Assembly (NCBI RefSeq): GCF_025356155.1
Contig: NZ_JANXUQ010000027.1
Span: 1 to 64,000 of the forward strand
Reading direction: 5' to 3'
Length of the DNA stretch: 64,000 bases
Source: Rhodoferax sp.
GTDB lineage: Bacteria > Pseudomonadota > Gammaproteobacteria > Burkholderiales > Burkholderiaceae_C
The notes under the pieces were generated by a model, which was given only the letters and a program-made list of their open reading frames with translations, made no database searches and had not been told where the DNA came from. The position numbers were made by a program, and so were the translations under genes. Each line of letters opens with the position of its first letter. Positions within the stretch are counted from its first letter, which is position 1. Positions 52,066-61,691 of the stretch are shown here, in pieces.

Positions 52066-52242
52066 ATGTATACCTTGTTTGCCCAGATCGCCCGTTTGTT
52101 GTCAGCCCGCCCCACCGCGCAGGAAGACAAAAGCCTCGCCAGCCAGTTGATGAGCAGCGCCGACGCCTGCGCCGGCAACAGCCCCCACCACGCCCAGGAA
52201 CTGCGCGAAGCCGCTTACGCCTACCTCAGCGTAGTACGCTAA
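52066..52242 (+). CDS. Small uncharacterised protein (58 aa)
   Basis: 'MYTLFAQIARLLSARPTAQEDKSLASQLMSSADACAGNSPHHAQELREAAYAYLSVVR'; compact ORF 30 bp upstream of a large co-oriented gene. Confidence 0.5.
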   Translation: MYTLFAQIARLLSARPTAQEDKSLASQLMSSADACAGNSPHHAQELREAAYAYLSVVR

Positions 52243-52274
52243 AGCCCCATTCGCGGGCGCGGCACAATCGCCGC

Positions 52275-54863
52275 ATGCTCAGCCCCCGCAACGGTCCCTC
52301 CACTCCCCCGCCGAATGGCGATGCAGGCGCACACAGCGTCGCCGGCCACTTCCGCCCGCGCCTCACGCTGCAAACCCTAGGCCGTGGCGATGGCCTGCTG
52401 GGCCTTACACCCCAAGGCAAACTGGGCCCGCGTGGCGACAGCGTGACACTGGCCCACTTCGACTGGACCTACCGCACCGAAAACGGCGACCGCTGGGAGA
52501 CGTCCGCCCCCACGTCCATCCTCAACAGCCGCCCACCTGCGTTGCAAGAGCTGTTCGACACCGGCGGCCCGGTGGTCGTCATGCGGCGCGACGTGGCGGC
52601 TGAGGCCGACGCCATGGACCTGGTGTGGGACAGGGGTTTTGTACCCTTGGCAGACAAATCCTTCCAATGGCGCAGCCGCGATCACAGCCCTGTGCTGGGC
52701 CCGGTCTGGACGCTGCCCCAAGAAGAATTCTTTGGCGACTTCTGGGCCGACCAGGTGCCCGTGCTGCAGGCCAAGGGCTGGTCCGTGGTCGTCAAACCCG
52801 GGTTTGCCCATGAGAGCGTGCCCGTGCAGCGCTGGAAGCTGGTCGTCAGCCCCGACACCGGCGAGATCCTGTCCAAGGAGCTGGCCGAGCGTCTGGTCAA
52901 ACCCGGGCGTGGCGCGCAAAAGCTGCAACTGCCCGCGCGTGAAGGCGCTTGGCTGCTGAGCTTGGGCATAGAGATTGATGGCCAGACGCTGGACCTGGCC
53001 CCGATGCTGGCCGACCTGCTGCGCCGCGACGCACGCTGGCTCAATGCAGCCATGATCGCCGCCATCGACGATAGTTCCATCGTGTCGTTGCGCGCACCGG
53101 GCGGCAAACGCATAGATGCGCCCGCCGCTCCGCTGAAAGCCATCGTCGGCGCAATGGTCGATTTGCTGACCGACCCACTGCGTGCGCAAAACGCAGGCCC
53201 GCTAAAGCTTGGCGCCTGGGAGGCTCGGCGCCTGGACGCCTTGCGCGACAGCCTGCTGGAGGCCCACCGCGTGGGGCCGCACAACGCTTGGCAATTGGAA
53301 GGTGATGCCGGCCTGGCCAGCCTGGCCAAACGCCTCATAGCCCTGGGCGCACCGCAGCCCGTAGCCGCGCCCGACGGCCTGCAAGTGCAACTGCGCCCCT
53401 ACCAGCTCGAAGGCCTGGCCTGGCTGCAATATCTGCGCGCCCACACGTTGGGCGGCATATTGGCCGACGACATGGGTCTGGGCAAAACCGCGCAGGCATT
53501 GGCCCACGTACTGACCGAAAAACACGCCGGGCGGCTGGACTTGCCGGTGCTGGTGGTACTGCCTACCTCGCTGATCTTCAACTGGCAGGCCGAGGCCCGC
53601 CGCATGGCGCCCGGGCTGCGCCTGCTGACGCTGCAAGGGCCGGACCGCGCAGACTTGTTCGCACAGATGCCAGTCCATGACCTCGTGCTGACCACCTACC
53701 CGCTGCTCTGGCGCGACATGGACGCGCTGGCCGCGCAGCGCTTTCATCTCGTCATCCTGGACGAAGCCCAGATGGTCAAAAACGCCGGCAGCCGCAGCGC
53801 CCGCGCGTTGCGCCGCCTGCAGACCCGCCACAGCCTGTGCCTGACCGGCACGCCGATGGAAAACCACCTGGGTGAACTGTGGGCGCAGTTCGACTGGCTG
53901 ATGCCGGGCTTTCTGGGCGACGCGCGCCACTTCGCCGCGCGCTGGCGCAAGCCGATTGAAGAGAACGGCGAAACCTTGCGTGCCGCGCTGCTGGCCCAGC
54001 GCGTGCGCCCCTTCATCCTGCGCCGACGCAAGCAGGACGTGGCGAGTGAGCTGCCGCCGCGCACCGAGGTCATCAAACGGGTGCAGCTGCAAGGCCAGCA
54101 GCGCGAGTTGTACGAAAGCGTGCGCGTGGCCGCCGACGTGCAGGTGCGCCGCGTGCTGCAGCGCCAGAGCTTTAACGGCGCGCAGATCAGCATCCTGGAT
54201 GCGCTGTTGAAATTGCGCCAAGTCTGCTGCGACCCGCGCTTAGTCAAGGGCAATAAGGCGGACCCGAGCATGGAGCGCGCTAAGCTGGAGCTGCTGGCCG
54301 ATATGCTGCCCGCGCTGGTGGAAGAAGGTCGAAGCGTGCTGGTGTTCTCGCAGTTCACCGAGTTGCTGGAGCTGATCGCCGGGCAACTGCAGGCGCAGGC
54401 CCTGCCCTTCTTCAGCCTGACTGGCAAGACCAGCCCCAAAGACCGCGGCGGCGTGGTGCAACGCTTCCAGGCGCAAGAGGCACCCATCTTTCTGCTCAGC
54501 CTGAAAGCCGGCGGCATAGGCCTGAACCTGACTGCCGCCGACACCGTGATCCACATGGACCCGTGGTGGAACCCGGCCGTGGAAGAGCAAGCCACAGCCC
54601 GCGCCCACCGCATAGGCCAGGACCAGCCCGTGTTTGTCTACAAGCTGGTCGTGGAAGGCAGCATAGAGGAACGCATGCTGGAGCTGCAAGCCCGCAAGCT
54701 GGCGCTGACGGACAGCGTGCTAGGGCATGACGCAGCGGGTGCGCTGAAGTTTGACCAGGCCGATCTGGATGCCCTGCTGGCACCGCTGGGCGCATTGATG
54801 GCCAGCGCGCAAACGCCGGAAGAAGCGGCACGGCGCTGGGGCAGCAGTGGCAGGCGGCGCTAG
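52275..54863 (+). CDS. SNF2/RapA-like DEAD/DEAH-box helicase
   Basis: 'LRPYQLEGLAWLQYLRAHTLGGILADDMGLGKTAQALAHVL', 'VILDEAQMVKN', 'LTGTPMENHLGELWAQFDWLMPGFLG', 'LKAGGIGLNLTAADTVIHMDPWWNPAVEEQATARAHRIGQ'. Confidence 0.95.
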   Translation: MLSPRNGPSTPPPNGDAGAHSVAGHFRPRLTLQTLGRGDGLLGLTPQGKLGPRGDSVTLAHFDWTYRTENGDRWETSAPTSILNSRPPALQELFDTGGPVVVMRRDVAAEADAMDLVWDRGFVPLADKSFQWRSRDHSPVLGPVWTLPQEEFFGDFWADQVPVLQAKGWSVVVKPGFAHESVPVQRWKLVVSPDTGEILSKELAERLVKPGRGAQKLQLPAREGAWLLSLGIEIDGQTLDLAPMLADLLRRDARWLNAAMIAAIDDSSIVSLRAPGGKRIDAPAAPLKAIVGAMVDLLTDPLRAQNAGPLKLGAWEARRLDALRDSLLEAHRVGPHNAWQLEGDAGLASLAKRLIALGAPQPVAAPDGLQVQLRPYQLEGLAWLQYLRAHTLGGILADDMGLGKTAQALAHVLTEKHAGRLDLPVLVVLPTSLIFNWQAEARRMAPGLRLLTLQGPDRADLFAQMPVHDLVLTTYPLLWRDMDALAAQRFHLVILDEAQMVKNAGSRSARALRRLQTRHSLCLTGTPMENHLGELWAQFDWLMPGFLGDARHFAARWRKPIEENGETLRAALLAQRVRPFILRRRKQDVASELPPRTEVIKRVQLQGQQRELYESVRVAADVQVRRVLQRQSFNGAQISILDALLKLRQVCCDPRLVKGNKADPSMERAKLELLADMLPALVEEGRSVLVFSQFTELLELIAGQLQAQALPFFSLTGKTSPKDRGGVVQRFQAQEAPIFLLSLKAGGIGLNLTAADTVIHMDPWWNPAVEEQATARAHRIGQDQPVFVYKLVVEGSIEERMLELQARKLALTDSVLGHDAAGALKFDQADLDALLAPLGALMASAQTPEEAARRWGSSGRRR

Positions 54864-54924
54864 GGGCGCGGCTCGGGCTGCGTACAGCCGTACAGTGCCT
54901 TCCAGCCAAACGTCATACGATAAA

Positions 54925-54978
54925 TGAGCCGCTAGCCCTCGCCGAATATACGTGAGCAGCTACCAAATAGATAGCAAT
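54925..54978 (+). repeat. Dispersed ~50 bp repeat, copy D (intergenic)
   Basis: tgagccgctagccctcgccgaatatacgtgagcagctaccaaatagatagcaa. Confidence 0.75.
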
Positions 54979-54982
54979 CCTA

Positions 54983-56125
54983 TCAACGGGCCAGCTTGCG
55001 CCGAACCCCCATCGAGAAGCCCGGTAACTCGCGGTCGCTGGTCGCACTCTGTTCGGCCAGCGTCTGCAGGTGGCGCAGCAGATGGGCTTTGCTGCCGCGG
55101 TCCAGTTCGGTCTGTAGCGTGGCGGCGGTCTTCAGCGACTCCAAAGCCTGGGCCAGGTCGCCGGCCTTTTCGGCGATCAACGCGTTCTCGCGCTCGATGC
55201 GCAGGGCAATGTGCTTGGCGTTGGCCTTTTGCGCCGCGCCCCGGGCAGCGGTGATGGAAGTCTTGGCCTCGGGCAACTGCCCAAGTGCCGACTGGCACTG
55301 CGCGCGCAACAGAAACATCGTCGCCAGACCCCAGAAGTGCGAGCAGGCCTTCAGCGCGCGCTGCGCCGGCACCAGCAGATCCAGCGCCTCGGCCGGTCGT
55401 CCCTGCAGCGCTGCCACTTCGGCAATGCGCACCAGGCATTCGCTGGCGATGTCTTCCATCTGCTGTGCCTGGGCCATGGCCTGTCCGTGGCCCAGGCTGA
55501 TCAGCGCTTCGTCGTACTGACCCATGTGCATCTGGTTGACGCCCAGGTTCACGGTATTGACCGCTTTAAGCTCGCGCAGTCGCAGGTCGAACCGTGCCCA
55601 CTGCGTCAGCGGCAGGCGCTGCGTGGAGCTGTCGAGTTTGCTGAGGTTGGTGCCCAAATCAGAAAACACCTTGACCGCCATGGCCGGGGCATCCAGCGCA
55701 TCGCAGATTTGGCCTATGCCCAACTTGCACCAGCTCCAGCTGATGCGGTCGCCATCGCGCTTGGCGATCTCCATGCCGTCGGTCCAATAGCCCAGCGCAA
55801 CGCCGTATTCGGCGCGAGAGTAGTAGGCGCGGCCCACCAGGTAGAGCATGTGGGATTGCTCGCCAAATTCGCCACAGCGCTTGGCGCATTCCACGGCCTC
55901 CAGCAGCCAGGCGATGGAGGCGTCGGAGTAGCCGTCCTGGTCAATGACGAGGCCAAAGGTCTGTGCAATCAGCACCTGGGCCGCATCGTCGCCCATTGCG
56001 CGGGCCTGCTCCAGCGCCGCCAGGCATTCGCTGTAGAGTGCAGCGCCACGGCCGCTGCGGCCCGCTTGCTGGAGTTGTGCGACAACGGGCCGCAGGGATC
56101 GGTGGGTGGCGTCAAATAACAGCAT
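54983..56125 (-). CDS. TPR-like repeat protein of unknown function
   Basis: Helical repeats such as 'HMLYLVGRAYYSRAEYGVALGYWTDGMEIAKRDGD', 'NLGVNQMHMGQYDEALISLGHGQAMAQAQQ'. Confidence 0.7.
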   Translation of the reverse strand: MLLFDATHRSLRPVVAQLQQAGRSGRGAALYSECLAALEQARAMGDDAAQVLIAQTFGLVIDQDGYSDASIAWLLEAVECAKRCGEFGEQSHMLYLVGRAYYSRAEYGVALGYWTDGMEIAKRDGDRISWSWCKLGIGQICDALDAPAMAVKVFSDLGTNLSKLDSSTQRLPLTQWARFDLRLRELKAVNTVNLGVNQMHMGQYDEALISLGHGQAMAQAQQMEDIASECLVRIAEVAALQGRPAEALDLLVPAQRALKACSHFWGLATMFLLRAQCQSALGQLPEAKTSITAARGAAQKANAKHIALRIERENALIAEKAGDLAQALESLKTAATLQTELDRGSKAHLLRHLQTLAEQSATSDRELPGFSMGVRRKLAR

Positions 56126-56140
56126 GGATTTGTTGCACGC

Positions 56141-57916
56141 TCAGCGCTTCGCTTTTTCGGTTTGGACCCATTCCACCACGCTGGCGCGCAACACGCTCAT
56201 CGGCAACTGGCCCGATGTCAGCACCAGACGGTGGAAACCCTTGACGTCAAAACGCACACCCAACGTGGCTTCGGCCTCGCGGCGCAGGCGGCTGATCTCC
56301 AACTGTCCGATCTTGTAGCCCAGTGCTTGGCCCGGGCGGGCAATGTAACGCTCCACCTCGGACACCACATCGCTCTCTGCCATCGACGAGTTGGCCAGCA
56401 TGTAGTCGATGGCCTGCTGGCGGCTCCAGCCCTTGGTGTGCAGGCCGGTGTCCACTACCAGGCGCATGGCACGCAGCTGTTCGTCGGACAGGCGGCCGTA
56501 CCACTGGTAGGGGTCGGTGAACAGACCCAGTTCCTTACCCAGGCTCTCGGCGTACAGCGCCCAGCCCTCCACGTACGCCACATAGTGGGTGTTGAAGCGG
56601 CGGAACTTTGGCAGCGATGTGTCTTCTTGCGCAATCGATATCTGGAAGTGGTGGCCGGGCGAGGCCTCGTGCAACGACAAGGTTTCCATGCCGAAGATGG
56701 GTTGCGCCTTCAGGTTAAAAGTGTTGACATAAAAGACACCGGGCCGTGCACCATCAGCTGAAGGGCCTTCGTACTGCGCACCCGCAGCACTCTCTGCGCG
56801 GAAGGCCTCTACCGCACGCACCTCGTAGTCGGCCTTGGGTGCAATGTCGAACAGCTTGGGCAGCAGACCATTGATGCGGATCTGCAGGTCACGATAACCG
56901 GCCAAAAGATCTTCGGGCTTTTGGTAGTAGTAGCGCGGCTCGTCTTGCAGGTGTTTGAAGAAAGCCTTGAGGTCACCGTCAAATTTCACCTCACGCCGCA
57001 CGGCCTCCATCTCGCCCAATATGCGGCTCACTTCGCGCTGGCCCAGCGCGTGGATGGCGTCTGGCGACAGCGTGGTCGTGGTGCTTGCTTGTGCCAAATG
57101 CCCGTACCAGGCCTTGCCGTCGGGCAGGTCCGACCATGCGGTACTGGTACGTGCCTTGGGCAGGTAGTCGTCGCGCACAAAGTTGTGCAGGCGCTGGTAG
57201 GCGGGCGTGACCTTGTCCACGAGCAAGGCCCGCAGCTGCGCGGTGATACGCCTACGGTCTGCCGCGGATACGGACTCGGGGAAGTCCTTGATCGGTCCCC
57301 AGAAAATGCTCTGCTCGGGGTCGATAACGATCAAGGCCGTCAATTGCGGCAGCACCTTGTCCACCACGGCCCGCGGCTGCGTCACGCCGTTGGACATGCC
57401 GACACGCAAATTGGCGACCATGCCGTCGAACAGCGGCACGGCATGCGCCAGGCGCTGGATCCAGTCGTCATAGTCCTTGGTGGTACGGAACGGCTGCAAG
57501 GATTTGCCCGATCCCAGCAGTGCCAGGAAGCTGGGCAGGCCACCGGTCTGGCTGATGGGCAACATCCAGCCGGGGAAGCGCTCACCCTGCAGGGCCTGTT
57601 CAATATCACGCTTGAGGATGCCGTACGACAACCGGTCCTTGTCACTCAGGGCTTTGGGGTTGAAGGCTTTGAGTTGCTTCAGCCGGCGCTCCAAATAGCG
57701 CTTGTTATCTGCCCGCCATGCAGCAGTGGTGTCGTCGACCAGACGGCCGTTGTAACGCGGGTCGCCGAGCGAGGTGGCCAGGATGGGGTCGCGTTGCAAC
57801 GTTTCCTCCCAATTGGTGTCCAGCCATTGGTTGAAACGCTCGCTGTCGGAAGGCTTGGCGTATGCCGACACAGAGAGGGCGACCAACAGAGAAAAAGCGC
57901 ACAGCAGTTGACGCAT
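56141..57916 (-). CDS. DUF885 family protein (putative zinc-dependent hydrolase) with signal peptide
   Basis: Signal peptide 'MRQLLCAFSLLVALSVSAYA'; 'LSLHEASPGHHFQISIAQED' HExxxGHH-type motif; 'EGWALYAESLGKELG'. Confidence 0.88.
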   Translation of the reverse strand: MRQLLCAFSLLVALSVSAYAKPSDSERFNQWLDTNWEETLQRDPILATSLGDPRYNGRLVDDTTAAWRADNKRYLERRLKQLKAFNPKALSDKDRLSYGILKRDIEQALQGERFPGWMLPISQTGGLPSFLALLGSGKSLQPFRTTKDYDDWIQRLAHAVPLFDGMVANLRVGMSNGVTQPRAVVDKVLPQLTALIVIDPEQSIFWGPIKDFPESVSAADRRRITAQLRALLVDKVTPAYQRLHNFVRDDYLPKARTSTAWSDLPDGKAWYGHLAQASTTTTLSPDAIHALGQREVSRILGEMEAVRREVKFDGDLKAFFKHLQDEPRYYYQKPEDLLAGYRDLQIRINGLLPKLFDIAPKADYEVRAVEAFRAESAAGAQYEGPSADGARPGVFYVNTFNLKAQPIFGMETLSLHEASPGHHFQISIAQEDTSLPKFRRFNTHYVAYVEGWALYAESLGKELGLFTDPYQWYGRLSDEQLRAMRLVVDTGLHTKGWSRQQAIDYMLANSSMAESDVVSEVERYIARPGQALGYKIGQLEISRLRREAEATLGVRFDVKGFHRLVLTSGQLPMSVLRASVVEWVQTEKAKR

Positions 57917-58041
57917 GGGATCGAAACTCCGAAATTGGGAAAACGGGACCAGAATTTGGGTCGAAAACCCGGCCGCATGCAGGCAAGTATCGCAGCAGAG
58001 AATTCGGGGGAATGCACGAAACAGACACGCCAAAGAAAAAA

Positions 58042-58075
58042 CCCACAGTCCACGTTCTTGCGAACGGAACTGTGG
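58042..58075 (-). terminator. Terminator downstream of the DUF3455 gene
   Basis: CCCACAGTcCACGTTC-TTGC-GAACGgAACTGTGGG with A-run on the plus strand immediately before (T-run on minus). Confidence 0.75.
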
Positions 58076-58124
58076 GCTAAAACCGGCCCCGGTCGACCCC
58101 AGAGCCGGCCACTCACCTTTGGGA

Positions 58125-58679
58125 TTACATGGCGGCTTTGTAAAAAATGTAGTCCGCTTGGTATTTGACGACCTGTTTGGAGCCCACACTGCTGGCGGCG
58201 CATGCGCTGCTCGGGGCTACGCCACCCATGGTGTTGACGCGTTGGATGTAGGTCACGCCCGTCATGGCGCCACTGCCGGACGCTGGGTTGGCTTTGACAA
58301 GTTGGTTGGGAATATTGCCCGCAGAACTGGGTGCCACTGCGACCTGCGTGCCGGTCAGCTTGGAGCCGTCCATGTTTTCCCATGTAGCAGGGGGTCCGTA
58401 GTATTTGCCAACTTGTTTGCCGTCGCGGTCACTCAGCTTGGCATCAGGCCCCACAAACATCCATTCAAACTGGTCTGCCATGTCCTTTTTGGCATTGCAT
58501 TGGTATGTGATGTCGCCCGCACCCACGGTTTCCATGGCGACCTTGTTGCCAGCCGGCACCTGCACAGCGGCAGGCAGATTGGCCTGGGAATACATGGGCA
58601 TGCTCGACATGCTGCCGCATGCGGTGATAAGGGAAATTGCCAGAACGGAAATAGAGGCAGTAGCGGTGCGTAATATCAT
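58125..58679 (-). CDS. DUF3455 domain-containing putative lipoprotein
   Basis: Lipobox 'ISLITACGSM'; 'VPAGNKVAMETVGAGDITYQCNAK...WMFVGPDAKLSDRDGKQVGKYYGPPATWENMDGSKLTG...YIQRVNTMGGVAPSSACAASSVGSKQVVKYQADYIFY'. Confidence 0.82.
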   Translation of the reverse strand: MILRTATASISVLAISLITACGSMSSMPMYSQANLPAAVQVPAGNKVAMETVGAGDITYQCNAKKDMADQFEWMFVGPDAKLSDRDGKQVGKYYGPPATWENMDGSKLTGTQVAVAPSSAGNIPNQLVKANPASGSGAMTGVTYIQRVNTMGGVAPSSACAASSVGSKQVVKYQADYIFYKAAM

Positions 58680-59409
58680 TTTTGGAACTCCTAGGTGGTG
58701 GTGTATCCGCCAACCCCAGAGGATCAGCGCTCAAATAGCGCCCAATGCTCGGTCAAGCGACCTGGAAACAATGGACGTCTGTTGTCAGTACGCAGAGCAA
58801 CGCACTTTGGATTCAAAAAGCACCTTTCAAACCAGGTTCTCCAGCGCAATAGCTTGCGTACCTATTAGAAGATCTGCCATCGTCCACATGTTTCTTGCAT
58901 TCGCACTCACTCCTAAAAGATCTATCGACCGGAGACCGATGTGGTCGAAAAATGCTCCGCCAAGGCATCGCTTGGCATCAGGGGAACCGCGGCGTGGGTA
59001 GACAAAATATCCACCACCAGGGCGGCCATCATGACGAGTAAAACAAGGCCGAGAAAATACATGCTGTTTGCCCTTGGTATCGGGGTTGAATTGATAGACA
59101 CTCTGTCTACTCACAATGCGTGCCAAATAAATTCCTTAATTAAATCAACGACTTAGACTTTTTGCTTCGATGGAGTCTGTCTGTTTTTTCCGACAGCGAT
59201 TGGCGGATATTGGCCAAACGCCAATGAGTAGGTGGAAAAACTACTGTCAGCAAAAGCAGACATTCCACCAGAACCGCGGACGGAAGAATGTGGGGTCCGC
59301 CAATCCACGTGCATGATGTTTCTGGAGTAGGAATCTGGCAGTCACAACGTGGCCGAGTTGGTGGATGGTTGGTAAAAGCCCCATGGATAACGCGTGCTAG
59401 CATGAATGC

Positions 59410-60333
59410 ATGAAAAGCAAAGTCACGACACTTCTACGCCGGGCCATAGCGTTTCCGTGTCTTGCGATCATGCTGGCTCCATGCGCCTGGGGACAGGGCT
59501 CGCCCACCTTGAACAAGGTCGAGCAGACCGGCTTGATCACCCTGGGCTACAGGGTCGGCTCGGTACCCTTTTCCTATCTGGACGAAAAGCTCAACCCCAT
59601 TGGTTACTCAATGGACTTGTGCTACAAAATTGTGGACGCCGTCAAAATACGGCTGAAGCTACGCAATTTGCAAGTAAAGCTTTTTCCGGTGACGTCAGCC
59701 ACACGCATTCCGCTGGTGGTCAATGGCACGGTGGACCTGGAATGTGGCGTCACCACCAACACGCTGGAACGTCAAAAGAGCCAAGCCTTTTCAGTAACGA
59801 CCTTCGTCGCAGCCAGCCGCTTGCTGGCCAAGAAATCCTCCAACATCCAGACGCTTAGCGACCTGCAGGGTGAACCTGTGGCGTCAACCGTCGGCACCAC
59901 CAGCATCCGTTACCTCAATGAGGTGAACCTCACGCAAAAGCTCGACATGAGAATCCTGGCGGGGTTGGACGATGCCGAATCTTTCCAGATGGTGCAAACC
60001 GACCGTGCAGTCGCGTACGTGATGGACGACGTGTTGCTGCGTAGCTTGGTAGCCGGTGTTAAGAACCCAAGCGATTACGCGATATCCGAAGAGAGCCTGT
60101 CCATTGAGCCCTATGGCATCCCGATGATCAAGGGGGACGCGGTCTTCAAACAATTGGTGGACGATGTGCTTGTGGGTATCTATCGCAGCGGTGAGATTCA
60201 CGCCATCTACAACAAATGGTTTCAGTCCCCCATACCGCCTAAGGGCATCAACCTGCGGCTTCCCATGAGTGCGGCTTTGAAGCGGGCAATTGCCGCACCA
60301 ACCGACAACGGCGACCCCAAGCACTACGAGTAA
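59410..60333 (+). CDS. Amino-acid ABC transporter substrate-binding protein
   Basis: Signal peptide; 'GLITLGYRVGSVPFSYLDEKLNPIGYSMDLCYKIVDAVKIRLKL...VNGTVDLECGVTTNTLERQKSQAFSVTTFVA'. Confidence 0.9.
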   Translation: MKSKVTTLLRRAIAFPCLAIMLAPCAWGQGSPTLNKVEQTGLITLGYRVGSVPFSYLDEKLNPIGYSMDLCYKIVDAVKIRLKLRNLQVKLFPVTSATRIPLVVNGTVDLECGVTTNTLERQKSQAFSVTTFVAASRLLAKKSSNIQTLSDLQGEPVASTVGTTSIRYLNEVNLTQKLDMRILAGLDDAESFQMVQTDRAVAYVMDDVLLRSLVAGVKNPSDYAISEESLSIEPYGIPMIKGDAVFKQLVDDVLVGIYRSGEIHAIYNKWFQSPIPPKGINLRLPMSAALKRAIAAPTDNGDPKHYE

Positions 60334-60344
60334 CCAGCCAGCCC

Positions 60345-61691
60345 CTACCGATAGGTATCTATCGAGAGTGCGTGCCGGTGCAGTTTGTCGTACAGCGTTT
60401 TCTTGGCAATACCCAAGGCCTGCGCCACGGCGGCAGGACGGCCTTTGTGCTCTTTCAAGGCTTGCTCAATCAGCACTTTTTCAACTACGTCCATTTGTTG
60501 TACCAGTGTGGATGGTGCGCCTTCGCCAGACGCCTCCCCCGCACCCTCGCCCGCCTGCGGCAACTCCAACACATAACGATCGGCCACATTGCGTACCTCA
60601 CGAACATTGCCTGGCCAATCGTGGGCCATCAGGTCCTGCATGCGCGGGCCGGTCAGGGTGGGCACTTCACAGCCATAGCGCTGTGCGGCCTGTGCCACAA
60701 AATGTTCAAATAGGAGTGGCACATCTTCCTTGCGCTCGCGCAGCGGCGGCAATTGCAGCACCGCCACGTTGAGCCGGTAATACAGGTCGCTGCGAAACTT
60801 CTGCTCGCGGCTGAGTGCCAGTAGGTCGCTCTTGGTGGCCGCTACCACGCGAATATCCACCTTGACCTCTTCATTGGAGCCCAGCCGCTCGACCTTGCGC
60901 TCTTGCAGCACGCGTAACAGCTTGACCTGGAATAGCGTCGGCATGCTTTCGATTTCGTCCAAGAGCAGGGTCCCGCCGTTGGCGTGTTCGATCTTGCCGA
61001 TGCGCCGTTTGCTGGCGGTGGTGAAGGCCCCCGCCTCGTGGCCGAACAGCTCACTCTCAAACAGCGTCTCGGGAAGCCCGCCGCAGTTGAGTGCTACAAA
61101 ATTTCTATCCCGCCGCTTGCTGTGGTCGTGCAAACAACGGGCCACCAGTTCCTTTCCCGTACCTGTCTCACCCACAATCATCACATCGGCCGAGGTGCTG
61201 GCCAGCTTAAGGATTTGCTCCCGCACCCGTACCATGGCTGAGGAGGTGCCCAACAGGGCAACTTCAATCCCAATCTTTTGCTGCAACTGGGCGCGCAAAT
61301 CTTCCACGGCCATGCCCAGCACACGCTTCTCCATAGCGCGCTGGGCGGTCTCTACGAAACGCTCAGGGGAAAAAGGTTTTTCAATAAAGTCATAGGCACC
61401 GGTGCGCATGGCCTGCACCGCCATATTCACATCTCCATGCGCAGTGATCAGGATGACGGGAACAGCAGGGTTAACCGCGGCCATATGCGCCAGCAGCTGC
61501 AAGCCATTCATGCCGGGCAGCTGAATGTCGCTGATGACTATGCCTTGCATGCCAGACCACAGGTGCGGCAGCGCGGCTTCGGCGCAATCGCAGGCCACCA
61601 CGTCTATGCCTGCCAGTTCCAGCGTTTGTGTCAGGCTGCGCCGCACCGTGGCGTCGTCATCCACAAACACCACCTTGAATCCCTCAAACAT
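60345..61691 (-). CDS. Sigma-54-dependent response regulator, DctD-like
   Basis: REC 'VVFVDDDATVRRSLTQTL...GIVISDIQLPGMNGLQLL', AAA+ 'VGETGTGKELVARCLHDHSKR', GAFTGA-like loop 'FGHEAGAFTTASKRRIG', C-terminal Fis HTH. Confidence 0.94.
   Translation of the reverse strand: MFEGFKVVFVDDDATVRRSLTQTLELAGIDVVACDCAEAALPHLWSGMQGIVISDIQLPGMNGLQLLAHMAAVNPAVPVILITAHGDVNMAVQAMRTGAYDFIEKPFSPERFVETAQRAMEKRVLGMAVEDLRAQLQQKIGIEVALLGTSSAMVRVREQILKLASTSADVMIVGETGTGKELVARCLHDHSKRRDRNFVALNCGGLPETLFESELFGHEAGAFTTASKRRIGKIEHANGGTLLLDEIESMPTLFQVKLLRVLQERKVERLGSNEEVKVDIRVVAATKSDLLALSREQKFRSDLYYRLNVAVLQLPPLRERKEDVPLLFEHFVAQAAQRYGCEVPTLTGPRMQDLMAHDWPGNVREVRNVADRYVLELPQAGEGAGEASGEGAPSTLVQQMDVVEKVLIEQALKEHKGRPAAVAQALGIAKKTLYDKLHRHALSIDTYR

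Noticed and set aside
53202-54221. 339-aa minus-strand ORF opposite the SNF2 helicase
   Set aside because: Antisense shadow; the plus-strand helicase motifs are unambiguous.
56921-58168. 415-aa plus-strand ORF opposite the DUF885 gene
   Set aside because: Antisense shadow; DUF885 motifs and signal peptide support the minus strand.
58922-59063. Apparent small single-TM peptide on the minus strand
   Set aside because: On recounting, the hydrophobic stretch and the upstream ATG are in different frames, so no supported ORF remains.
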